Assembly (NCBI RefSeq): GCF_024713945.1
Contig: NC_134679.1
Location: forward strand, 5,957,001 to 6,021,000
Origin: Dermatophagoides farinae
Taxonomy: Eukaryota > Arthropoda > Arachnida > Sarcoptiformes > Pyroglyphidae
Direction of reading: 5' to 3'
DNA length: 64,000 bases
The notes beneath the pieces are model-generated. The model had not been told where the DNA came from and made no database searches. It saw only the letters and a list, made by a program, of their open reading frames with translations. The translations under genes and the position numbers were made by a program. Positions 48,388 through 58,960 of the stretch are shown piece after piece (positions within the stretch are counted from its first letter, which is position 1; every line of letters begins with the position of its first letter).

Positions 48388-50175
48388 TCATTTTGATAAT
48401 AAGCCAAAATAATCATCAAACTCTTTGTTTGTAATCTTACTTTTTTTCAATTTTTTCACCATTCTAGCATCTGAATTTAGTTCTTCAACATCTAATTCAT
48501 CGAAAATTATCTTTTTCGTACGTCCTTTCATCGTTTTATTACGGTGAACTTTCCGGATTGTTTCTGCAATTTGTGGATTACGTTTGAAACCAAGACGTTT
48601 TTTGGCATTAGTTTCAGTTTTCGACATTGGACCCAAACCATTATTTTTGATTTTTTTATCATACAAGATTTGTTTAAATTTTCCAACAATTTTAGCATCT
48701 TCATCACTACCTTTGAATTGAGTGGAACATTTTTTCGCTTGTCGTAATTCAGGCATTTTAGGCATCGTTAACAATCCATAACCATTGGCAATATCAATGA
48801 CATCACAATCTTTAAATAACCATTTAGCCATTATATGTTTAGTTGAATAAGTTCGTATAAAACTAACAAATGCTTCTGTTGACATTTGATAAAAATTTAT
48901 GTTTCGTTTTGATTCGGATCGAATCCATTTAAATAATGATTCTTTCAATTGTTGTAAATCAGATTTTAATTCATTTTGATCATCATATTGTTGTATATCG
49001 ATACCTCTGGTTTTACAATGATCAATGAATGGAATTTCATGACTAAGACAGAATAATAATGAATTACCATAGGTATTGATCTGATGTGCTGAACGGCCAC
49101 AACGATGAACATAATTTTCAATGGTCAATGGAAGATCAAAATGAATGACCCAATCAACTTGTGGTATGTCGACACCACGACTAACAACATCGGTACAAAG
49201 TAACAGTGAATGACTTGTTTCACGAAATTGATCATAGATTTTCTGTCTTTTATTCTTGAGTTTTCGATGTAATTTGAGCAATAGAATTTTGTTATTACCA
49301 CTAAGATGACGATTTAGAATACGTTCAAAATAATTTACTTGTGCACATGATGATATGAAAACGAGAAATTTTTCCATTGGATGTTGTCGAATAAAATCAA
49401 TAAGAAATGGTAATTTATCTTCGGCTGATTCGAAAATCATATACTTATTCATCAATCTATTGGGCATTTGTAATTGATTTGGTTTTAATTTTTTCAAATT
49501 CTTTTCTTTGATTTCCACTTTCATCGGATTTCTAAGACCAACACGAATTAATTGATTCAATTCTTTGGTTTGTGTTGCCGAAAATAGTGATGTTCGCCGT
49601 AATTTTGGTAGATATTCAATTATATCGTTTAAAGTTTTTTCAAAACCTAAATTCAATAATTGATCAGCTTCGTCCAAAACAAATACTTCAAGACATTGAC
49701 GAATTTTCGATGAAAAAATGGCCGATTTTTCCAATATATCCAACAATCTGCCGGGTGTTGAAACAATTATATTAGCACCATTGTTACCATAGTTTCGAAT
49801 ATCTTTATCCGTATTACTACCACCAATCAACAACATAAGTTTAAAATCAAATTCTTCGGAATGATCGATGAATATTTTGAATACGTTGTAGATCTGTGTG
49901 GCTAATTCTCGTGTTGGACTGATGACAACAGCACCGATATCATGTTTTTTAATCGTTTCTGTTTGTGATTTACGTAAAAGTATCTGTAAAATTGGAACGA
50001 CAAAAGCCAAAGTTTTTCCACTGCCAGTAACAGCTTCGACGATTAAATCTTTGTTTGTTATGAACAACGGTATTGATGCCGCCTGTACCGGTGTCATGGT
50101 TTCGAATTTAAATTCATTTTTAATAATTTTCTTTAGTTCGGCATCAATATTCAAAGAATCCCAAGATGAATCCAT
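48388..50175 (-). CDS. DDX55: ATP-dependent RNA helicase DDX55 (Spb4 family)
   Basis: A single exon of 595 residues (human DDX55 600, yeast Spb4 606). DEAD-box motifs in order: Q motif (Gln31), motif I AVTGSGKT (48-55), Ia PTRELA, Ib TPGR, II DEAD (168-171), III SAT (199-201), IV LVFISS, V RGVD, and VI HRCGRSAH (357-364). The Spb4/DDX55-type tail follows, with AFVSFIRTYSTKH, the block around IANGYGLLTMPKMPEL, and a Lys-rich end finishing KKLKKSKITNKEFDDYF. The protein acts in the nucleolus in 60S ribosomal subunit maturation. Motif VI normally ends in Arg (HRxGRxxR); here residue 364 is His. The start at 50175 gives the family N-terminus (SSWDSL); an earlier in-frame ATG would add a hydrophobic leader that does not fit. 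The gene is head-to-head with COA7. Confidence 0.94.
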   Translation of the reverse strand: MDSSWDSLNIDAELKKIIKNEFKFETMTPVQAASIPLFITNKDLIVEAVTGSGKTLAFVVPILQILLRKSQTETIKKHDIGAVVISPTRELATQIYNVFKIFIDHSEEFDFKLMLLIGGSNTDKDIRNYGNNGANIIVSTPGRLLDILEKSAIFSSKIRQCLEVFVLDEADQLLNLGFEKTLNDIIEYLPKLRRTSLFSATQTKELNQLIRVGLRNPMKVEIKEKNLKKLKPNQLQMPNRLMNKYMIFESAEDKLPFLIDFIRQHPMEKFLVFISSCAQVNYFERILNRHLSGNNKILLLKLHRKLKNKRQKIYDQFRETSHSLLLCTDVVSRGVDIPQVDWVIHFDLPLTIENYVHRCGRSAHQINTYGNSLLFCLSHEIPFIDHCKTRGIDIQQYDDQNELKSDLQQLKESLFKWIRSESKRNINFYQMSTEAFVSFIRTYSTKHIMAKWLFKDCDVIDIANGYGLLTMPKMPELRQAKKCSTQFKGSDEDAKIVGKFKQILYDKKIKNNGLGPMSKTETNAKKRLGFKRNPQIAETIRKVHRNKTMKGRTKKIIFDELDVEELNSDARMVKKLKKSKITNKEFDDYFGLLSK

Positions 50176-50342
50176 GTTTAAAGCAATAAATAAACAAATG
50201 ATGATTGGAACAAATATTGAAAAAGCCTCACATGGTTTCCATTTTAACCATACAATGTTATTGATTGAATCGAAATAGTTGTTTCGATTGGTCACATGTT
50301 AAATTCATTTATTTGATTTTTTTTAAAGTTTTCACATTATCC
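50176..50342. promoter_or_regulatory. Divergent promoter, DDX55 / COA7
   Basis: Only 167 bp separate the start codons of DDX55 (-) and COA7 (+), so both 5' UTRs and a shared bidirectional promoter must fit here. No TATA box or other motif is distinctive. Confidence 0.45.
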
Positions 50343-51118
50343 ATGGCCGAAATATTAAAAGAAAAAGAAGAAATTAAAGAATTCCTAAAAAATCTAGGAA
50401 TCGAATATCGATTCAGTTGTTATTCGGAAAAAAATCCACAAGGATGTCAACTATTAGCTGATTATTTATCTCAAGTGGATAATGATGATGAAAAAGCGAA
50501 CAAAGTTCTCAAAGAAAATTGTGATGAACGTAATTATGGCCGAAGTTGTTCAACTTATGGAATGAATCTGTTGAATGGTCGCGGTAAGTGTTATGCCATC
50601 AAATTCGAAATCTAAACATTGAAAAAAAAATTTTTGTTTTTTTTGTGTCAGGATTTCCAAAAAGACATCGTGATCATTCAGCAGCATTAAAATATTTCAT
50701 CAAAGCCTGTGAATTGAACGATGCAACTGGATGTGATTTTGCTGGAAAAATTCTAGCCGGTTTTGAACCATCAATACGAAAACATATTTCACCTGAACAT
50801 GAAAAAGGTTTACGTTATTTGGAACGTGGCTGTAATATGGAATCAACAGCACAATTATTCGAATCAATTGAAAGTTGTCATGCAGCAGCTTTTATGTATG
50901 CATCCGGTGTCAAAGATGTCCTTGCACGTGATGATGAAAAAGCAATCGAATATGGAACAAAAGCATGTAATTCAGGAAATATGAATAGCTGTAAATTATT
51001 ATCAATTGTTTATAAACGTATGAATAATGAAGAAATGTCGGAAAAATTTATGGCCCATTATGAACGTTTGAAGAAACAAATTTCTGATAATGTTGGTATT
51101 GAAATGCAACGTTCATGA
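50343..51118 (+). CDS. COA7: Cytochrome c oxidase assembly factor 7 (COA7, Sel1-repeat protein)
   Basis: Two exons, 50343-50583 and 50652-51118 (68-bp intron), encode 235 residues (human 231). The N-terminal block FLKNLGIEYRFSCYSEKNPQGCQLL aligns in pattern with the family start (a paired-cysteine helix). Sel1-like repeats follow, each with spaced Cys, Ala and Gly: KVLKENCDERNYGRSC, YFIKACELNDATGC, YLERGCNMESTAQ, HAAAFMYASGVKD, and YGTKACNSGNMNSC. Cysteines recur at repeat ends, as expected of a protein oxidised in the mitochondrial intermembrane space. COA7 helps assemble respiratory complex IV and binds heme. The ATG at 50343 matches the family length; an upstream in-frame ATG-less extension was not used. 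AATAAA is at 51,206. The gene is tail-to-tail with Toll (220 bp between stops). Confidence 0.9.
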
Positions 51119-51338
51119 TGATGAACGCGTTTTAGTTTTGTTTGTTAAAATTATTTCATAGCATATAAATAGTATCTAATTTAAATATTTCTTTGAAATT
51201 CAAATAATAAAAAAACATCATTTTATTTACATGAAAAAAAACTGGACAACAACAATTTTCTATGTACACATTCTTTATTTAAAAATACAACAATAATAGT
51301 AAAAAAAAATTAAAATAAAAATCATTTGTGTTGACATA

Positions 51339-54300
51339 TTATGTATGAGTTTCATCGATAAAACTCTTATTATCGATTCCTTCATTATTACCATTGCCAT
51401 TATTGAATTCTTTCAATATATTTGGTGTAGCCGTTGCTAGTGTTCCAGAATTTCGTAAACTTTTTGGTGCCGGTCGATTATTATTCGGATTGGATGCCAA
51501 TGATGAATTGCCATTTATAATTGGTGATTGTTGTGATGCTGCCTGTTTATTATTATTATGATTATGATGATGATGGTCAGTAATGATGGATGAATTTGGT
51601 GAATATGAATTCAATTGAAAATGACTTGCAATCGTTTTATCTACATATTGTTTCATTGCTTCAGCTTTTGCATTCAATTTTGATGATGATGATGATGATG
51701 ATGATGACCAATTGTCATTCAAACCACCATTCAATCGACCATTCAATGTTGATGAACCATTATATTTCATTGTATTCGTTGGTGACATTACAGCTGTCAG
51801 TTTATCTTTTTCTGTTTGATTTTTTGTCATCATCAATGTTGGGCGATGTTTTTTATGTGGCATTGCATAATAAAGTTTTTCCCAGAACCATTTTTCACCC
51901 CATACTAGATAGGTTTTTGTTGTTAGTAAAAAATTGAGATCTTTATCCAGCTCTTCTTTGGGTGGTAGATTACCACGTACAATAACAATTAGACGATCCA
52001 TTTTATCTTCTAACATTTGATAATAGGCAGTATGAAATTCTACTTGAAACCAAATGGATCGAATAAAACTTTCCGATAATATTAGAATCGTGCGTTTTGA
52101 ATTTTGAACACTGTTTACAATATTCCAACTTATAAGATTTCCTGGTAACCAATCACGTTCGTGTATACAAAGTCTATAGGTATTATTATTTTCACCATTA
52201 CCCATTTCCACATCCATCGTTGATTTAGTCGTTGATTTTAATGTGGCCGATTTTTTAAATACATTCTCCGGTACAACTTGATCCGCTTTACCTTCATGAA
52301 TAGACAGTCCATTCTGTAGAATCAGACTAACTTCATTCATGTCATGTGGTTTTTCCAGTTTTTCAATCAATTCCATCACCACATCTCGATCTGAACTTGA
52401 ATATGATACGAATGCATCGTAAATTTTTTCCTCATCCAAATCATCTTCAGTGAAATTCAAACAGATAAATATTGGATTCAGATGAATGTAAATGAATGCC
52501 AATATTGTTTGTTTGTTACGATAATAGAGAACAGAAACGACAAATAATGATGATGCCAGTACCACACAGATAATTGACAATGCCATCAATGTTGTATTGC
52601 TTGTTGGTGGTATCAAAACCGGACAAAGATGTTCATCACTCATATTGACAATGACCAAACTAGATGAATTCGTTTCGATTGTTTCACGATCACATCTGAT
52701 CATATTGACATCTCCAATCAAACTGGGATGACTGGAAAGCCATTGTTTAAAATCACGTATATAACATTCACTACCCGGTGGTAATGGTTCATTATAACAA
52801 TCAATAGGATTATTTCCTAAAAACAAACGTGGTTTTATCGTACGTGGTAATTTTCGTGTATGATTAGTTTGGACAAGTTTTTCGAAATTCTCCATCACTG
52901 TCAACGGTATTCGTTGTATATTATTGTTTTGCAAGGATAATTTTTTCACTAAAACCATCGAATCAATTGTATTGTTTGTCAATGGATCCCATGATAATCT
53001 GCTTATATTATTCTTGTCCAATAAAATTTCCACATATAATGGTTTATTATCGTTTCCAGATTCATTCCACATGATCATTGTATCCAAATTATCAATGGAT
53101 TGAATATGATTATCACGAAGTTGAAATATAACACCTTGTACAGATGTAGCGATACCCGATTCTTTTAATGATATATTATAATGTTTAGATAGATTTATTT
53201 CTTCTGGAATGTCATAAATATCACGATTATCACAGTTAATAATAGCTGAACGATCTGAGCTTCGATATTTACATTCACATTGTTTGGGACAAATACGTTC
53301 ATCATCAATCGGGCAAATTAATTCACTTAATTTAAGATTATCCAATGGACGATTGATTAAATTTTCTGGACTATGACAAGTAATTTTTGGATTTGCATCA
53401 ATCATGAACAAAATTTTTCTATTGATCGTATCGAAATGTTTACCATAGAGACGGCCAACAGATTTTGTGTAGTTCAGAAATGGAAATAGATGACAATCAC
53501 AATCAAGTGGATTATTATCTAATCGAACTAAAGTTTCTTTCGTAATCGAAGCTTGTGATCGATCATTGATTGGTATTGTAGATAAAATTTCCTGCACATT
53601 TACTGATTCAAATTGATTATTACTGACGTCTAGCTGAAATTGTGATTCCAATGATGCCATTTGATTTGGAACCCATAATGTACCGGTGAAATTATTATTG
53701 CGTAAATTTATTTCGGCAATATGAAGATAAAAATTCCAATTCATTTGTCGTATATCGGCATCAAAATCAAATAGCTGATTATATGATAGATCAATTTTTC
53801 GTAAATAACCACCAAGACCAAATGGCAATGCATTGGCTGCAATTGTATTGGTCGTAGTGATAAAATTATGACTTAAATCTAGCTGTTCAAGTTCACGTAA
53901 TACCATGAACGTCATCGGTGATATCTGTCGCAATCGATTGGATGATACGGATAGTTTACGGATTTTACGTGCTTCAATAAATAAATTTTCTGGCAATTCT
54001 GACAATAGATTTTTGTTCAAATTTAATTCAATGATTTCGGTTGAATTTAGTGTAAAAATATCGGCACTAATAATTTCAATTTGATTGGATGAGAAATCTA
54101 CTTTTGACAATTTAGCGTTCCATGCGAATAAACCATTCAATGTAAGATTTTTCAATTGATTTCTTTTCACATTTAGTGAAAGCAAATTGGGAATATTACG
54201 AAAAAATTGCCGTGTTTCAACACTGATTGATGTTAGATTACAATGTGCAAGCGATAAATTCGATAAACTTGTCAATCCATGAAATAGCTGTGCAGGCAAT

Positions 54301-56827
54301 GGTTCCAATTGATTATTTTGACTGATATCTAAAGAAATGAGCTTTTTGTTCGCTTGAAATAGATATTCACTTAGATTTTGAAATTGATTACGATACATTG
54401 TCAAGAATTGTAGATTTTTCAACGGTTTGAATGTATAATCATTCAGGTGTATCAGATGATTATGTGAAATATCTAAAATTTCCAAATGTGATATATTGGT
54501 GAATGCATCGGCCATCAATGTGTTTGATAGAATTATGTGACAGGTAAAGTTTTTTCAATGTTGAGCCAGCAAATGCAAATGCATCAGCAGGTATTGTTTC
54601 CAAATGATTGGATCGTAATTCTAGAAATTCTAATTTATCCAATCCATTGATAACTTGAAACATAACATTCGGTATACTAGATTCTTTAATGAAATTTTTC
54701 AATCGAAGATCTTTTAAATTTGGCAGTATACGTGCCAAATTCAAAACATTATCATCCAAAACGATGATTGGTCGATTTTCAATGTTTACATCATTAATAT
54801 TATCTTCTTCAAAATTAATTGAATCATTTTCATCATCAATAGCTGTTGATGATGATGATGGTGATGATGAAGTCATGTTGATAATCGTATCTTCTGGTTC
54901 AATGTGATTCATATCAGATGACATAACCGTTGTTGTCATTGGTTTGACTGTGGTCGAAGTTGATGAGGATGGTAATGCAGCAGATGGTGATGATAGCGAT
55001 TTTATGCTAATACCATCATCATCAGAAGCAGCAGTATTAATCGTTGTAATTAATGTTTCATTGATAATTTTATCTTCAGATGAATCAACTGGGGATGGCG
55101 GATCTGAAATCGATAATGATCGTCCTAATGGAGGTAATGGTAATGGTAATACGGTTGTTGTCAAATCTGAAACATTATCATCATTATCACCGCCACTATT
55201 TAATGTTGTTTCTATATTTAATGGTAAAACTGTCGTCGTTGCCGGGTTATCAGATGGTGATGAAGGCATCTCATCTGTGGTCTTAGTAGTAGTAGTGACA
55301 ATTATTGAATCTTTCTTATTATCATCATCATCATCATCATTATGGTTAATTAAATGTTCATTACGTTTGATTCGTTTCGGATGATTGACGTTGAAACCGT
55401 TTATGATGGATGAATATGATGATTGTGGTAAATGTGTGTCAAATGTTTCAATAGCATAGCTATCAATATCGTTAAGATCAAAATCGGTCAATTGTAATTC
55501 TTCCAATGTTCGTAGATCACTTAACAGTGTATTTAATTGCGTAACACTAACACGTTTACGTGATTTAATCACTAATGTTTTGATGGATGGTACCGTATCC
55601 AAAAATTGTTGTCCGATTGTTGTTGTATTGATAGTGAAACTATGTGTACCAACAGTGGATGTCAAATGAAAACCACCACCACCACCACCACCATTTTGTG
55701 TGGTTGATGTTTGTGTTCGATCCAATATAAAACTCAATGGTAATGTTTGTGGAAGCTCACAATTTGAAATCACAAAATTATCGATACGATCGATTCCAAA
55801 ACCTGAATGAATTGAAAACAAAACAAAACAATGATAATTAATTGATTTTGAAGAAAAAAAAATCAGTGAAAAAACCTTGAAATAATGCAGGTTTAAATGC
55901 GGGTACTGCTTTATCACATTCAATTTTCAGCGTTTGATGTTGTACATCATATTTAACAATGAATGCAATCGGTATTTCACCACCATAATCAAATTCAATG
56001 CCATCTTCTGATTCAAGCCATTTATTATCATCGTTAATATCATGATTATCAGCCATAGAATTTGTTGATGAAAGTGAATCTTCATATACATTCAAATCGT
56101 TACCATTAAGAAAACAGGTAATTTCCCATCCACCTTCATCTTTGACCGTACAATCACATTCAGGTTGTGTTAACATCATCATATGATGATGATTTGACAT
56201 GATAAAATCATGATGATGATGATTTATTGATGAATTAACATTTTTTAAATGTAAATTATTTAAAGATGACGATGATGATGATGATGATTTTGTTGGCATT
56301 GTTAAACGTGGTATTAGATTAACATTTGGACAGCTAATATTATAAAGTTGCCCTTGAACAGTATTATTGGCCATTAATAATAATGATGATAATATGGCTG
56401 GCATAATGAACATAATCATCACAATGGTTAATGTATTATACATCACATTTTGAGATTTATTTTTATACAAATAAAATGATGATGATGACGATGATGGTAA
56501 TGAAAATTTTTTTTGTCGATAATGATGATGTTTTGTAAATAATAAAAACGATGATAATAATGATGTGTATCGATTATTTCTTATTGCTGGTGATTTGGCC
56601 ATTATTATATCACTTGATTTTAATAATCGTTTATTTGAACAATTTGTTGTTGATTTTAATGAATTTGGCACTGTTGTTGTTGTTGTTGTTGATGATGATT
56701 CATCCATTTTATGATGGATCGTTATCGGATCTTTTGCATTATCATTATTATCCATCCAATAATGTTGTATTGAACAACTGTTGATTCTGTTATTGGTGAA
56801 AATATTTTGTTTCGATTCCATTTTCAT
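51339..56827 (-). CDS. Tl: Toll-1-type receptor (LRR ectodomain, TIR), reading frame broken by one base
   Basis: Two exons on the minus strand, 56827-55876 and 55802-51339 (73-bp intron). Reading ignores one base near 54516; the intended product is about 1,804 residues. Order: low-complexity N-terminus; hydrophobic signal-like segment about 130-155; Cys-rich cap (ECDCTV, GGWEITC); an acidic Ser/Thr-rich insert about 455-660; about 15 leucine-rich repeats; first LRR C-cap (NPLDCDCHLF); LRR N-cap (CPKQCECK); short LRR block; second C-cap (NPIDCYNEPL); membrane segment about 1389-1412; TIR domain about 1443-1635 (YDAFVSYSSSD, LCIHERDWLPG, FWEKLYYAMPHKK); Asn/Ser-rich tail. The double cysteine clusters and cap resemble Drosophila Toll, the Spätzle receptor acting through MyD88 to NF-kB. 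Phase breaks between Ile746 and the next Met; frame 1 stops at 54460. Either sequencing error or a damaged gene. Polyadenylation TTTATT (minus AATAAA) at 51,274. Confidence 0.85.
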
Positions 56828-57039
56828 TTTTTTTTTTTTGTATATGCGTACATATACAACAGCGGCAGTGGCAGAATATTTACATTCTGGGAGTGAAGTT
56901 TTAACAACAATAGAAAAAAAAGAGAAAGAGAAAAAAAAATAAACAAAACAAATTAGTAACGGAAGTTTGAATGAATTTCAATTGAATTTATTATGTTTTA
57001 TTTATATGAATATGAATGTTTATCTAATGATGGGGAAAG

Positions 57040-57040
<1 letters not shown>

Positions 57041-57070
<30 letters not shown>
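57041..57070. repeat. (CA)15 microsatellite, continuing as CGCACACAC
   Basis: Fifteen perfect CA units, followed by a short imperfect extension to 57,079. Confidence 0.85.
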
Positions 57071-57078
<8 letters not shown>

Positions 57079-58938
57079 CTTCAATTCGGGTGACTGAGTT
57101 TATCATTTTCATTCATTTTGTGTGTGTGTGTGTGTTTTTTCTATGTTGGATTTTTCTTGCTCTTCTTCTATGACAAAATAAAATGGAAAAAAAAACTTTT
57201 GAAAAAAAACCTGGGATTCAATGATAATGAATCAAAACAAAAAGTGCAAAACGTCAAACGTAAAAAAAGCGTCATTGGGAAAACAACTGGTGATAGACAA
57301 CGACCACCACCACCACCACCAACATATGATATTCGAGGGATAATTCACGTCAAAATGGGAAAAAAAATTTTTCTTTTTTTTTTTTTGATTTTTCCATTTT
57401 TAATGTTATCACAAACAGATTCCAAACTCTTTTTTTTCACTAAATTATAATTTCCCATCTGAAAATGAAAACATTGAATAAATTCGTTTATGAAAAAAAA
57501 AACACAGAGAGATTCACAATGAGAAAACCAAACGACGACGACGACGATGATGATGATGATGATGATGATGTCCAACGATGGGAAACAATGTAGAAGATTA
57601 TTGTCCAGTCCATTTATTGTCATTGAGATGAGATAATATCACACAACAACATAAAAATGGTGAAAGCATCAATTTCAAAACAACAAACCATATATGTTCA
57701 TCATCATTATTGTCATCATTTTAAATGAAATTTAGTCATCATCATCATCATCATTTTTTTGGGGAAGGGGGGTGAAACGAAAGAAAATTTTTTTTTGTTT
57801 TTTGTTTTCGGAAACTTGTTGCTGAACAAGCAAAAGGTTATAATATGTTCATGATGATGATTGAAAAAAATGACAAACAAACAAACAAACAAACAAACGA
57901 ATTGATCATCAAATTTTAAACATACAAAACAGAGAGAAAGGAGAAAGAAAGAAAAAAAATCTATGCCAATCGTCTATTTTATTTCAAAACAATGAACAAA
58001 AAAAATAAATATACGTCACGCCTGTTCAAACAATAAAATTGTGCAAGCAAGCAAGGTGCAAGGTGCAAGGTGATATTTTTTTTTTGTTTATGCAATAATG
58101 ATAAAAATAGTGGAACAATAATAATAAAGGTGAAATCTCCAATTTTTTTTCCTAGTATATAGATAAATTATACAGGTAAATTATAACATGTGGTATTTTT
58201 TTTCATGTTATTATCATTATTAAATGCCGGTATCAAGGGCAAGCTATAATAGTTTGATTTGCCAATGATAATCATTTGACTTTTTGGAAAGAGAAAAAAA
58301 AGAAAACAAACAACAAAAAAATTGTGTGTCTGTGCATGTTTGGTCGATTAGCGTAATTTTTTTTGGATGTTCATCCATCCACATCATCTATGTATATATA
58401 TATATAAATGGCAACAGGTGGAAAAAAATAATGATCCAGATGAAACAGGTGAATCTGAATTCGATTATGTGATGATGATGATGTGGTATAATCAATATTA
58501 GATTAAAACATCATCATTATTCGATATGACAGTTTTATTTTTTTTTTGAAAAAAATAAAAATTCAGGCCATTTGAAAGCAGAAAAAAAACTTTTTAATTT
58601 TGAATAAAACATCTACATTGAAGAGAAAATAAACACACACACACACACAATAGGATTGAAAGCAACAAGTGGAAATGAAAATTTTCAAAAATCGATCCGA
58701 AAATTGACAATGGATACCTTTGAAGAGTGAAATTTAATTTTTTTTTTCAATGATAACACTGCCAAAATTGAGTTTTAGCATCAGCAGCAGCAGCAGCACA
58801 ATCATTTTCGTCATCTTTATGAAAAAAAATTTCTTCATTTTTTTTCTATTTTTACCTATTTCACCTTATGAAAAGTAGACATCTTATCTTGATCCAGTAT
58901 CGATATGCATTTGTGTGTGTGTGTGTGCGTTTTGTTCA

Positions 58939-58960
58939 TTTTTTTTTTTTTTTTTTTTTT
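58939..58960. repeat. T homopolymer of 22 bases
   Basis: An uninterrupted T run on the + strand. Confidence 0.85.

Noticed and set aside
49898-50278. A 126-codon frame on the + strand antisense to DDX55
   Set aside because: It is a shadow of the helicase coding sequence; the minus-strand frame carries all the DEAD-box motifs.
50176-50295. A longer DDX55 start at an earlier in-frame codon
   Set aside because: The extension is hydrophobic, unrelated to the family, and would overlap the COA7 promoter; Met at 50175 gives the family N-terminus.
52170-52350. TIR insertion of Toll as an unspliced intron
   Set aside because: The only strong donor-like GTTAGT and the CTATAG acceptor are out of phase and would introduce a stop.
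54470-54545. A small intron explaining the Toll frame break
   Set aside because: The GT...TTTTAG pair there removes 69 bases, which keeps the wrong frame and also deletes half a repeat.
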